DNA of 64,000 nucleotides, from NCBI GenBank assembly GCA_028622995.1, contig JAJQJQ010000093.1, positions 124,001 to 188,000 on the forward strand, written 5' to 3'. The translations under genes and the position numbers were made by a program. This DNA is from Panagrolaimus kolymaensis (taxonomy: Eukaryota; Nematoda; Chromadorea; Rhabditida; Panagrolaimidae). Positions 20,323 through 31,704 of this stretch are shown here, one piece after another. The notes under the pieces are model-generated. The model worked only from the letters and a program-made list of their open reading frames with translations, searched no databases and was not told the origin of the DNA. How positions within the stretch are numbered: position 1 is the stretch's first letter; every line of letters begins with the position of its first letter.

Positions 20323-22826
20323 TTAAACGTCCATAACTTCAGGTTCTTCTTCTTCAATTATAACAGGCAAAAAAGGAGCATACTTTTTTTTAAATTTTTC
20401 CATATTCTTCATCTTTATCAACATACTCACAGTTTCTGGTGATAAAGATCCACGTAACTTCGTCGCGGTCCTTCCCAATAAAGAAAAAACCCTTTCGCTT
20501 GCGGCACTGCTTGTGATGCACAGAACTTTTCTAGCTAGGATAGCAATATGAGGAAATACTTTAGCGTTTGCTTTCCAAAATTCAATTGCGTCGGCATAAT
20601 TGTAAACAATGCTGTTTGATCTCAAGTCAAGGTAGTTCTCAACCTCAACATCGGTTGGATAAGTTACAATTGTTTGTCGATGCTGAGTAAAAGGGGAAGG
20701 AGGAGCCGCTGCATATGGATCTTCTACCGATTCATCATTGCTAACTTTATGAACCCATTTCTTTAAAGTTTCTATGGCCTGTAAAACATTTATTATTCCT
20801 ATCAAAATTTATTATAATATAGTTTACCGAAGGGATAGAAATTTGTGGAATTTCAAGAATCTTATCTTTGTTTAGTGGATCGAGCAGCAAACCCAAAATA
20901 TAGTAGTCAGATTTTGCAAATAATGTTAATTGATAATCAACGACTTTCAAAGCAGCTTGGGCCATCGCTTTTCGATCAGCATTATCATCTTCAATTTGGT
21001 CGACAAAAAATTGTCTTAAACGATAATATTCAATATAGACTTTGTTTATTGTTGGAGAAGTTTCAGACTAAAATTTTAGTTATATGAAAAATTCAGAATG
21101 AACATAGGGAAGTAAGTAAAAGACATACTTGGAAAAGAGTAACTGCGTCTTTAATCGGTTCTAACAATTCTGTATATGATTTTAAAAGAGGCAAGGTTGA
21201 ACGATATTCTTGAAGTGCTTCTCGATAAACATATCGACCATTAGCAGAATAGCTATAAAGTTTAGTATTAATTAAATCCATTTGTTGTTGATTTAATTTG
21301 GTTAAGCTTTCTATTGAGCGGAAACGGGACAACCAGCGGGTTTCAGTGAATTTGAATAAAGAGCCACCAGCTTTTGATATTTTGTTTTTTAACCAAGGTC
21401 GAGAGCTAAAATAACAAAAATAAATAAATATTAAATAGCTTTTATGATGGCTTACTTCACTCCCTTGATTATTTTCATTGACATATCCAATTTTTTTTCA
21501 ATTAATGTTAATCTTTCACGAGTAGTAACATCTAATTGAAATTCTGCTGGCAAGTAGTTATTTTTATATGGGCATACGGCCCTTTTGCTGAGTAAGTTCA
21601 ACAAATGGCAAGTATCATTCAAACGAGTGTATTCATTCAATGCTCTTACGATATTACTTCCCTGATCACTCGTAATTACAATATTATTCTTTAAAAGTTC
21701 CAAAGTAATGCCATGTTTTTCTAAAGTCTGAGTTAAGTCATCCAAGACTTCATGACTTTCTGTGGTTTCGGCAGAAAATTCATGAAAATCCAAAATCCAA
21801 TTTTCAATTTGCCTACAATTCAAAAATCAATAATTTATGTTAAAGAATAAAAGAAGAATATTTACCAATCTTCTGTAGTAAAATGGATTGTAACTACAAA
21901 ATACTGAGAACCTTTGGTACCGAAGTCAAGCGTCAATGCAGCTCCAAATTTTTTAACATGATCAAGGATATGCTTTGAAAATTGGGGTTCCATTGTTTTG
22001 ACAAAAGCTTTGCAATAATTTTTAACAGTTTGCCTGGAAGGAATAAAGCCCAAAATTGATGGATCGTTAGCAGGGATCACTTTGTTACGTGCACAAGAAA
22101 TACCATAATCAAAACTGCAAAAAAAAATTTAAAATTTTAGTAAAATATTGGATTGTTTACCCTTCGCGATATATGCTTTCCATCAAGTTTTTAAGCCCAT
22201 TATGTTCAACTGTGGAAAATGGGACAACGTCAGTTGCAACCATAAAAGATAATAACTCTGTTAGTTTTAACTTTAAATGAGCTGGCGGTTCAACATCTTC
22301 TTGATTTTGATTTTGGTGTACATTTTTTTCATGCGAGCTTTAAAAAATTTGTTATAAAAATTTAAGCTATAGTTCATTTTTCACCCACTTTTTTTTAATA
22401 CATATTCATTTTATGAGTTTAGATTAATAAATGCCAAATTATAAAAAAGTTTAATCTAATTTTTATATGTAGAGCCTTTTAAAAAAAACGTAAAAAAATA
22501 AATAACAATAAGACAGTAATGAACTCAAAAAAAAGTATTAAAAAAAGTTGGCGCTAAAACGATTGAACCAAGCCCTTTTTAATGTATGCGACTTACTATA
22601 AAGTTTGACGACTGGTAATAGTTGCGGCAAAAATATACTTGCATTTAACACACGTTACCGCGGCTTCTTCCTTTGTTTCCTTATAAACAATTTTTTGACA
22701 TCCAGCATATATTTTTTCTCCGAGTTCAAGGATTCCATTACGAAGCGCTTGCAAAATTTCATTTCTATCGATCGATGTAAGTTTACCTTCGTAAACTTTA
22801 TTTCGGCTCCCAGGAGTAAGGCTCAT
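20323..22826 (-). CDS. hAT transposase with BED zinc finger
   Basis: Seven exons: 22826-22597, 22337-22161, 22114-21866, 21812-21456, 21405-21129, 21067-20828, 20778-20323. All junction phases fit and no stop interrupts the 661 residues. Order of features: a BED-type finger near residues 55-85 (Cys59, Cys62, His79, His84; the finger spans the first intron), an RNase-H-like core with candidate acidic residues Asp199 (TLDFGTK) and Asp268 (VITSDQGSN), the TRW motif at 360-362, and the C-terminal hAT dimerisation domain around 560-645 with SSAASERVFSLLG, which includes the conserved Glu. This enzyme would cut and paste the element through its inverted repeats. The protein looks functional, so the copy may be autonomous and could also mobilise related MITEs. 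Confidence 0.92.
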
Positions 22827-23266
22827 TTTAGTTTACCACAATTTTAAAGCAAAATTCATTTACCAAGAATTACTAAATATAAAAAATCAAAAAATGGCTT
22901 TTTTGGCTTTTATAAACAATCGTTATATGCTATTTCGAACAAAATTTATAAAAAGTCATGCTGTCATATGTCGATGCCCTTTTCGAAGGTTGTTTACAAC
23001 TTTTAAGAAATTTTATCTTATGTTGATTTTCATTCTAGAAAGAAAAATATCGAAAAATATTTGGTGTTTTATTTTGTCGGCGACTTTTCTTTTGCACAAA
23101 AAAAGGATGTGGATAAACATTTTTGTTTTTCGTCTTATTTATTATTTTCCTTGAAAACTTTTTAAAAGAAAAAAAAACCTTTTAAAGATCCTTCGACATT
23201 TTGATGATATTTATATAGAAGTAAACATGTGGCATAAGGAAAGTGGCGTAATTTTTCGGTCGTTTA

Positions 23267-23720
23267 TATTTCATTTTTATATGTTCAAAATAATCTTGCA
23301 TTAAAAAAATAAAAATAAAATAATAAACAAAAACAGAAAAAAAATTTACATGTATTTCACATTTTTTGTGCATTTTTGATATTAATAATGAATTGAATTG
23401 GAAAAAACTCGTTAATCATTGCTTGAAATTAGCTTTTATAATATTTTTTCAATGTTAAAAATCATTTTGAAACCTTAAAAAAAAATTCATAACTAAAATG
23501 CGCATCGTCGGTTTCAACCGTCTCTTGACGGTGGCGACCGTCAGTTGACGGTGGAGACCGTCAGGCTCTGAAATAGGTTTCAACTATAAAAAATAGAGCA
23601 GCAATAATCTCCATAGCTTATTTATCAATAATCTTGAGTTTTTGGAAAAAAAAAATTGACGGTCAAAACCGTCAAAAGACGGTGGTAACCGTCGAAAATG
23701 ACGGTTGGCTTACAGGGTTG
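23267..23720 (-). repeat. Right terminal inverted repeat of the hAT element
   Basis: Inverse of 19711-20164 with the same GACGGT/ACCGTC clusters (about 23509-23561 and 23654-23703). Its last base is followed directly by GST coding sequence. Confidence 0.92.
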
Positions 23721-23721
23721 A

Positions 23722-24314
23722 TCATATGCCATTCATCGATTTATAGCTCGTAAATATGGTTTTGCAGGAAAAAATGAATTTGAAGAAGCTTTGGTGAATG
23801 GAATCGCTGATATTCAAAAGGATTTCCATGTAGCTGCTTCACCATGGCTTTATGCAATTTGGGGATATCGAAATGAAAATCCAGTAAGCAGGAAGGCAAT
23901 TAAAGTTTTTACATACTTTTGAGATTTGAAAATTAAATCTAAGAAAAAAAATTTTCTCCACAAAATTATTTAATTTCTTAACATCCATTCGAGACAAATA
24001 ATGTCTCGCTTTATTTTTAGGATGACCTCAAAGCCGAACATTTGAATAAAAGCATAGACCATTTCCTTCCAATTTTCACAAATTATTTAAAGGAAAGCCA
24101 ATCAGGCTTTTTAGTTTCAAGTGGATTAACATGGGTTGATTTCGTTATAACTGAATGGCTGATTTCTTTACTTTTATTTGAACCTATTCTTGATAAATAT
24201 CCAGAATTACAGGAATATCTTCAACGAGTTCGAAATATTTCGGAACTAAAAAATTATTATTCCACCCGAAAAGAAGAGGTTCCAATTATAAAATGTTTGG
24301 TCACTAAAAAATAA
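23722..24314 (+). pseudogene. Glutathione S-transferase (sigma-like), 5' truncated at the hAT element
   Basis: Two remaining exon parts, 23722-23883 and 24021-24314 (phase 0), encode 151 residues of a GST of about 205. The first part begins SYAIHRFIARKYGFAGK, matching the end of the glutathione-binding thioredoxin-fold domain (the Ser usually follows Gln and contacts glutathione). The all-helical C-terminal domain is complete, with SGLTWVDFVITEWL and PELQEYLQRVRNI. The first 50-55 residues, including the catalytic Tyr, are missing. A TGA made by the transposon end lies in frame directly before the Ser codon, and no alternative start is in frame nearby. A cytosolic detoxifying enzyme or prostaglandin synthase was encoded originally; this copy should be dead. 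Confidence 0.85.
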
Positions 24315-24734
24315 AAAAAACTTTCTGGGAAAATAAATTTCAATTTTATTCACAAATTTCAATGATTGGTGTATATCTATTTTTTGTGAATAAATGTTAA
24401 TGAATCGTTGGTTAGCCTCACATTCTAAAAAAATATAAAATTTCCTTTGATTATAAAAATAAATTTTTTTTGGCAAATATTGAATTGAAAACGCTAACAA
24501 ATTTTTAGTCATACATTCTTAAACCAGGTGAAAAGCTAGTGTAAATTGGACTTAACAAAAAACTGCTTTGTTTGTCTTTGTTAAATTCCCAGATTATGTC
24601 GCTTTTTTATAATCTGTGATAAAACACTTAAAACAAAGAAATTATATATAACACACCTTCTAAACATCTTTTTTTCTTAGCGACTTTAAAATAAGAAAAT
24701 TGATTTTTCTCTATTAACGAACAAGTAATTTCAT
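24315..24734. other. Intergenic
   Basis: AT-rich 3' flank of the GST remnant. The minus-strand open frame 24246-24512 overlaps the GST end and is not credible. Nothing else is seen. Confidence 0.5.
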
Positions 24735-24933
24735 TTAAAGGGACATAGCTATTTCATGCTTTTTTTGAAATTTCGATAGTGGGGACTGAAAGTTACACTT
24801 GGTAAGGCGCGTGTTTGAATTACCGTGTAAGACAGAAGTGACACGGTAATTCAAACACGCGCCGCCCCAACTGTTCCTATCAGCCCCAGTATCGAAATTT
24901 TTGAAAATGCATGAAATAGCTATGTCCCTTTAA
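24735..24933. repeat. TTAA-ended palindromic MITE at the CUB gene start
   Basis: 199-bp fold-back repeat. The ends are TTAAAGGGACATAGC and its complement, with TTAA at 24735-24738 and 24930-24933. An inner hairpin has arms around 24806-24828 and 24841-24863 that contain TTCAAACACGCG and its complement. It shares the TTAAAGG ends and the 12-mer with the repeat at 3150-3531. Its last base lies 6 bp before the ATG of the next gene, so it must supply the promoter or the 5' UTR if that start is used. Confidence 0.85.
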
Positions 24934-24939
24934 GAAAAA

Positions 24940-27900
24940 ATGCTTCTATCACATTTTATGTGGCAGAAATTAGTTATTATTATAAATTTTATAAAAATCA
25001 TTGAATGTCAAACTTTGCCGTTTACGCTTTCACCGAGATATAGCATCCCGACGACTCCACAAATTTCGACAACACCGCCACCTATTTGTCAAAATAATAC
25101 TACCCCACCTTATAGTTGTGCTGAAAATTGCTTAATAGAAATAAAAGCAGATACCATTGCTTTTTTTCAGAGTGAAAACTTTCCATTAACTCCATTAAAT
25201 TTTGCATATAATTATTGTTATCTTATTTTTAAATTGAATTCAACGATAGCATTTCCATCTGTAAGTTTTTTAATCGCTTTTATAATCATTTTTTTTAAAG
25301 CTTTGGATTTTTTCGATTTGTGTTTTAAATGAAATATTGGGTTTTAACTTTACTAAAAAATAAGGGATATGAAAGAAAAAATAATTGATTTATTAATCCT
25401 TCATTTCTTTTCTTCTTTTAAAGTCCATAAAGGAGTTTTAATTTAAATTTATTGTGGAATTAAAATATCTGACCAGGCTTTTAACAATACCAAGCTTACA
25501 TTCATTAGGATAAAAAACGTTTCATTTAAAATCGTTATAATTTTCATAGAATAAACGAGGAATACTTGTAATAACAAATTATATTTTAAACCAAAATTTT
25601 TTCAACAATGATAATTTGGAGTATTGTGAAAATGAAATAAAGCCATGCACGGCCAAAAAAATTCAAATATTTGATAGCTCTTTCATTACTTTTTATAATC
25701 GCTGCCAATACGAACAAGATAGTTATGAATGTTTCACTCAAACTCTTTACACAACATTTCAAGGTTTTGCATTATTTGATGATTGGGGTACATATGATTG
25801 TCCATTGGAATCAGTGAGTCGAATAAATCCATTTAATTTTACCGATGAAACTCAAATAATTTATTTACAATCAACTTTTTATCCAAATGAAACTCGAAAG
25901 CATCCATGTTTATGGCAATTTACCGCCTCAGAAGGTTATGGCTTCAAGTTCATTGTTGAAGAAATGAATATTGTTTACCCAGTTCAGATTACAATTCAAA
26001 ATAGTACAGAGATAATCAAAACGTAAGCGATTATGTTTATTGGCGTCGTTTAGCTAACTCGTTAATTTTTAGTGAACGTAGCATTCAACTACATCATCCA
26101 CATTACAACAATGATAATTTTCTTAAAATTTCTTTATCCCATCAACAAAATGCTACAACAAATTTAGAATTTGCAATTTCTATTTCCATTATTAAAAATA
26201 ATGCAAAACAAATTGATGGAAATTGTAAAAATCTCACCAATGCATTAAATGGTAGTATTAGTTGGTTGGCACCTTTTGGATATCCAAATAATGCTAAATG
26301 CAACTTTAACTTTACAATTGAGTCTAAAACTGAAGTTCTTTTAAACATAAATATTACTTTAGAAGATAAAACTGATATAATAAAATATTACGAATTTGAT
26401 GGTTTAAAAAATGTTTCAAGAGAATTAACTAAAAATGATTCACAAATAAGAATTTTTCCAAATGAAAATGACACTCAAAAAGTTATTCATTTTGAATTTG
26501 TTAGTGATGGAAGCATTCAAATTGGGCAATTTCAGCTTAGTTTTACGAAAATTGGTAGAGTATTTATGAAAATCTTTTGTAATTTTTTTATGCCTTGTTA
26601 AAGATTGTAAATGCTCTGATGCAACAATATCGATTGCTTGTAAGGGTGAATATCCTAACTATATTTTGGGAAATGTTTCTGATATAAATTTTTCCGTCGA
26701 TGGAGTTCATCAAATTTATTGCGCTCCGCTTCGATGCAATTTTACTGTAAGTTAACCTTTCTTAATCGCTCGTTTTGGATTTTCATTTTTATTTGACTCA
26801 AGAACTGATTTTTTTAGATTAAACTTGAACCAAATTGTAATAATTCTTTTATATATCTTAGTTTCGAATTTTATATTACACCTTTGTTTTCTGATATTTT
26901 TAAAGTTTTTTCTAATAATGAAAAGGTTTTTGAGCTTAATCGAAATAATCAAACAGACTATAGTTATGGCTTGTTTTTACCTTCATCAAATGAAATTATT
27001 TTGGAAATAATTATTAATAAGACACCATATATTCAAAATGTTGATATAATGGGTACCACAAGTAATGGTAAATAAATAAACCTGAACCCAACGAAAATAA
27101 TAAACAAAATATTGTAGGACCAAACACTGAGGAAAATGTAAAGCTATCAATAAAAAATTATTTTACAGCATTGGATACCTTTTTAAGACCTTATTTTATA
27201 TATGAAAAGATTTTTAAAATCGATGTAAATACTAAAAATGTGAGATTATCATTCTTTTTTCTTTCTATTTTTCACGAATAATTGTAATTTATCTTTTTTA
27301 GCTTTCATCTGAAACCGTGATTGAAATTTATTCAAATATTGATGAAAATAATTTTATGTTTTATAATAATAGAAATTTAACTCGCGCTTTAGGTTTTGTT
27401 AATTGGTAATATTTTAATTAATTTTTTTGTGTGTTAAATTTTATTATTTTAGTTTTACACCAAAAACACAATATTCTCATAGTTGCCAAATTCCTCTTAA
27501 AAGTCTAGCGTTTTATCCTCCAAATGGAGGTGATGAACACGATTCTCCGTTTGTTTTTATTAAGCTTCAAGGTGCCGGTATGTTTTCGAAAAAAGCTTTA
27601 CTAAGTAAAAAAAGAAAAAAATATTAATAACAGCATTTGTAGAAATAGAAAATAATTGCTTATTTGCAAAGACAATATTTAATATAGATAATATTCAAAA
27701 TCATCCGGTTTCTACAGTTGCGAATTCAAAAGGCTTTTGCCAGATATTTCTTTTATTGGAACAGGACTTTAATTTTTTAATTACCAATTTTTGGACAAAT
27801 TCTGAAGAACAAAATGTTGAAATTTATGCTGGAATTAAGGATGATAAAAAGTTATTTCTTGAATTTAAGTAGGTTTTAATTGGATATATTTTGAATAAAA

Positions 27901-28478
27901 ATACTAAAATCATTTAGCGCTAAATCATTAACAAAATGGAAAAATGTCTTATTAACTTCCCGCTTATATTCCATTCAAATTCCACCAGGAACATCCATAA
28001 TGCTAAGTTTATTTCATGAAGGAGATAGTTGGCTCGATAAAATTTATGTAGGAAATTCACCATATCAATCAATTATATCAACGTCAAATTATGGCATCAA
28101 AACAAATAAATGTGACAAGGATTCCGAAGAAATGGAAATTTATTATATTTTTGAAAATCATAATAACTTCTCTTTAAAACTTAAAGTAATTGATTTTAAC
28201 CTACCTATAGAATTTTTTAATTGTTATTTTTGTTACGAAACCCTTGAAGAATGCTTTGATAATGATAAAATGATGTAAGAAAAAACATTTTCTCTGAATG
28301 CCTTTTTACAAATTTAAAATTCATTTTCAGGGTAACTCATTTGAATCAAGAATTTATTTTTACGAAAAATGTGAAACTTCGTTATATTTTTAATGATGAA
28401 TCTTTGCCTTTGTCATGCCCATATTTTTCTGGAGTATTATTTTATATTGAAGTTGAAGAAAGCAAATCTAAAAAATGA
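24940..28478 (+). CDS. Secreted CUB-like domain protein, 11 exons, 919 aa
   Basis: Exons: 24940-25260, 25550-26022, 26073-26554, 26604-26746, 26818-27067, 27118-27239, 27302-27405, 27453-27577, 27634-27868, 27918-28274, 28331-28478; all phases agree. An N-terminal hydrophobic stretch (LVIIINFIKIIECQ) acts as signal peptide; the downstream ATG at 24958 would make it more compact. A Pro/Thr-rich linker (TTPQISTTPPP) follows. The body is a series of beta-sandwich units of the CUB type: one begins at GNCKNLTNALNGSISW and continues PFGYPNNAKCNFNF, another at CKGEYPNYILGN and one at the PLKSLAFYPPNGGDEH region. There are many N-glycosylation sequons. The acceptor before exon 4 (TTAAAG) is weak. Such proteins are extracellular in nematodes and often linked to gut or pathogen response; the specific role is unknown. 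Confidence 0.8.
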
Positions 28479-28734
28479 CATAAACTCAAAATTATTATCC
28501 AAATCATCCATATATAGAAAATTTCAAACTTTAGAAACATGCTGATAATTTCCAATTTAAATAAACATTTATTTTTCTTTTAAAAAACTTGTGTGTCTTC
28601 TTTTTCTGCATTTTTAAATCCATTTCCAAGATTTCAAGAAAAAATATGTAGGTTAATGACTATGATATTATTTTTCACTTTCTTTTATCCATCTTTTTTT
28701 AAAAATATTTTTCTTTAAATCTAAGATAAAGAAA

Positions 28735-29044
28735 ATGAAAGTTACAAACTACTATAAAATTTCATTTTTGTTTATTATCTTCTTTATTTTTCCTAATTTT
28801 ATTTTGGGACAACTTTCACCATGTTGTAATAGTAACGGCCTCTTAAGTAAGGTTTAAAAGCTCTTTTTTGAGCCCTAATATCAAAGTTTTAGGTTTCCAA
28901 GATAATCACATCGAGAAGCGTTATCCATTTTATAATCGATTATTTCTTCGAGGAAATAGTTTCTTGCCTGGAACTCAACTTGGGTCATCGTATGGTTATA
29001 ATCCTAATATTCCACAAAGTCCATTTCTTTATTATTTATTTTAA
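28735..29044 (+). CDS. Short secreted peptide, 87 aa
   Basis: Two small exons, 28735-28846 and 28893-29044, joined A|GT across a 46-bp intron. The first exon encodes a clear signal peptide (FLFIIFFIFPNFILG) ending before QLSPCCNSNG. The second encodes FQDNHIEKRYPFYNRLFLRG, then a Gly/Ser/Tyr/Pro-rich tail ending FLYYLF. An EKR dibasic site could be cleaved by a proprotein convertase to release a Tyr/Phe-rich peptide, so a secreted signal peptide or small matrix protein is possible. It is too short and split to stand out as an open frame. The stop codon lies in the first unit of a 14-bp tandem repeat. No homologue is known to me. Confidence 0.55.
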
Positions 29045-29094
29045 TAATTAAATTTTAATAATTAAATTTTAATAATTAAATTTTAATAATTAAA
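29039..29094. repeat. Four perfect 14-bp tandem repeats
   Basis: The unit TTTTAATAATTAAA is repeated four times without a mismatch, starting on the last sense codon of the short secreted peptide gene and supplying its TAA stop. It forms the 3' UTR start. Confidence 0.95.
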
Positions 29095-29183
29095 TTTAAA
29101 AATAAAAAACCAATAAATTAATAAATTAAAAATAAATTTCTAACAACAAAAATAACTTTTTTGTATTTTTTAAATTATTTAAT

Positions 29184-31704
29184 TTATTCATAGCACACGC
29201 TATGACATAATTGTGGACAATTTGTATTACATTGAAACATCATAGGAACATTGGGTGAAGTAGTTTCACATTTTTTTCCACAATTTCCCATACAATTATT
29301 TTGACATTCTAATCGAATTTCTTCTGATAATCTACATTCTCTTTGGCATGATTCCGTGCAAGAAGGTTCACATTGAGCAAAAGCTTTGTCTTTTACGAGA
29401 CAATGTTGTTTGCAAGTGCTTTGACAAATTCCATTGCATTCAGCTGAACGGGTGCAAAGAAATCTTGCGGCATTCGCGCAAATTTCATTACATTCTGAAC
29501 TTTGACAAAGTGTTGCACATTTTAGGGTTAATTGTTCGCGGCATTTAGATTGCATTTCTTCTTTCGTGTAAGAGTGAAACGTTTTAGGTGAATTTGAATT
29601 AAAATTATTCGATGATGGAAGATTTGGGGAACAATTGAGATCACACGTTCGTTCACAAAGTCGAGTACAATTTAAACCCGGTCGATTGAGGGCTTCACAT
29701 TGATCATGACACGATGGAAGGCAAACTTTATGACAATTATATGAATGAAAACTTTGAGGCAATTTAATTTCAGTAGGTCGAAGTAATTCAGATGAAAATA
29801 TTTGTTGAGGAGCCATTGGCAAACTTGGAAGCATCGATGGAGCAACAAGGGAATTAATTTGCATATTACCAGACGATGACGATCCTCCTTGAGATATTTG
29901 AGATGGATGAATTTGTTGATAATTAAAAGTATTACTATTTTCATTTTCTGCGATTGGCAAAGGATAAATTTCATTATTATTGTTTCTTCCAGCTGTGAAA
30001 GTTTTTGAAGATGGATTAAATATTTCTGTTAAAGATGGCAAATAATTAGCTGTAATATTTTTAGTTGTTTCAACCAAACCAAAAATTAAATCCAACGTTT
30101 TATCCAAAACACATTTCCGATCACATTCAGGTTGGCAAGCTTTCATGCACACTGATTTAGGAACCACCGCATAATTAATATCACATTTTTCTGAACAAAA
30201 TCCATCACAAGTTGGAACGCATACTTCATCGGGAGCTCCAGATTTTTTGCATTTATCTCCGCAATCTGAGAGACAATGTTGAGAGCAATCATATTTGGAA
30301 TAAGTGGCATCTTTTAAATTTACATTTCTTACAGCAAATAAAATCGATTCATCTTCTAATTCGTGAACCGCCATTTCCACGGTTTGATCGCACGAAGATT
30401 TACAATTTGATTCACATTCAAATTTAGCTTTTCCATCCAAAATTGATTGCAAATTATTATTTTGTTGTAAATCATTATTTGAAAGTAAGCAATCCGCTAA
30501 ACAATCATTCAAACATGTAAATGCCAAAGATTTAGCTAATTGTTTTCGTTTAACTTTTTGTGGGCATGCTAAATTACATGCGGCGGTACATGTGGTTTCA
30601 CAAGCGGATGCAGGGTTAAATGCCAAACATGAACCCAAACATGTGGGTTTGCAAGTTGTGGCACAATCTTCGAACTAAAAAAAGGTATTAAAAATTGTTG
30701 GATTTGGATTTATTAAAAATAAAGAAAGTGAAAAAGTTTTCGTTTTTGCAAAAATGAGTGTTGAAAAGTTGAATTAGATATGTCTGGTTGGGAATATCCA
30801 TTTAATATAAATTTTTGAAAATGCCGAAACCAAAAAAAATTAAGCTCCAGTTTTTTCTTTCTTTCTGTCATAGGTTTTTATGTTGCTTTTTATTCTTTCT
30901 TTTCTCGCATTAATTTGTAGCACATTAGCAAAAAATTATTCTTAAAGTCAAAAAAAGGGTTATTTCCAAAGTTTTAAAAAAAATTTATTGCGATAAAAGA
31001 GAAGGAAAAAAAGTGTTACTTTAAAGGAAAATATTGGATTTCCATCTATTTATTTTTTTGGATCAAAAAATCAATTCGATATCCTTTCATTCCTCGCTCA
31101 CATCAATTGATTGTGTTGACTACAACTTTGCGATTTGCGCAATCTTTTTTATTGCAACAAAAAAAATAGTCATAAAAGTTCTTTCATTTTTTAACAAAGA
31201 AAAATTTAAAAGGAAAAAAGGAATTGAAAAAAACTTAAAATAAAATAACAGTTTTTAAGGAAAGAAACAGGCAAAAAGTTGTCAAAGTTAGAAATATTAA
31301 AATTTTTAATGTGTTCAAGGAAGGCAAAAAAATTTTGATCAAAGGATTTCAAAAATGGATTAAAAGAAAATTAAAAATTAAAAGAAGAAAAATGCTTTGG
31401 TAAAATACTTACAATTTCACTGCTTGGAATTCGACAAATACATGGCGGAGTTGCTCGTTGTTTGCAATGGCATGCAAATTTATCACATCGACAACTCGGC
31501 ATATCATGGCATTGACAAAAATTTTCGTCTGCATAACTCTGAAAAAAAAAATCATTCGAAACAAGAATTTTTGATTTAAGTATAAAAACTTTTTTGTAAA
31601 AATGCCACAACGAGAAAATCAAAGTTTATCTAAAATCACAAAAACAAACTTACTTTTATTACAAAAATAATTAAACAAAAAATTAACAAAAGCTGTAACT
31701 TCAT
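29184..31704 (-). CDS. Secreted protein with repeated C-x3-C-x3-C-x3-C arrays
   Basis: Three exons, 31704-31654, 31538-31413 and 30674-29184 (all phase 0), 555 aa. Exon 1 is a signal peptide (MKLQLLLIFCLIIFVIK). Exon 2 is a dense Cys region with different spacing (FCQCHDMPSCRCDKFACHC, TPPCICRIP). Exon 3 contains about eleven tetrads of cysteines spaced by three residues, for example CETTCTAACNLAC, CSQHCLSDCGDKC, CVPTCDGFCSEKC, CMKACQPECDRKC, CEPSCTESCQREC and CNTNCPQLCHSVC. A Ser/Asn/Pro-rich unstructured linker of roughly 100 residues splits them into two blocks. The i/i+4 spacing suggests amphipathic helices cross-linked by disulfides. It is probably an extracellular structural or eggshell-, cuticle- or sperm-type protein. 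I do not recognise a named domain. Confidence 0.78.

Larger units (their letters stand above)
19711..23720 (-). mobile_element. hAT-type DNA transposon, 4.0 kb, apparently intact
   Basis: Bounded by inverted repeats starting CAACCCTGTAAGCC at 19711 and ending in the complement at 23720. The arms are 454 bp each (19711-20164, 23267-23720). The interior encodes one intact hAT transposase on the minus strand. Terminal inverted repeats of hAT elements are usually a few tens of bp at most, so 454 bp is exceptional. An 8-bp target duplication, expected for hAT, is not visible: the left flank is CTTTTTTC and the right flank ATCATATG. The right end interrupts a GST gene. The near-perfect arms and intact gene suggest recent activity. 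Confidence 0.92.
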
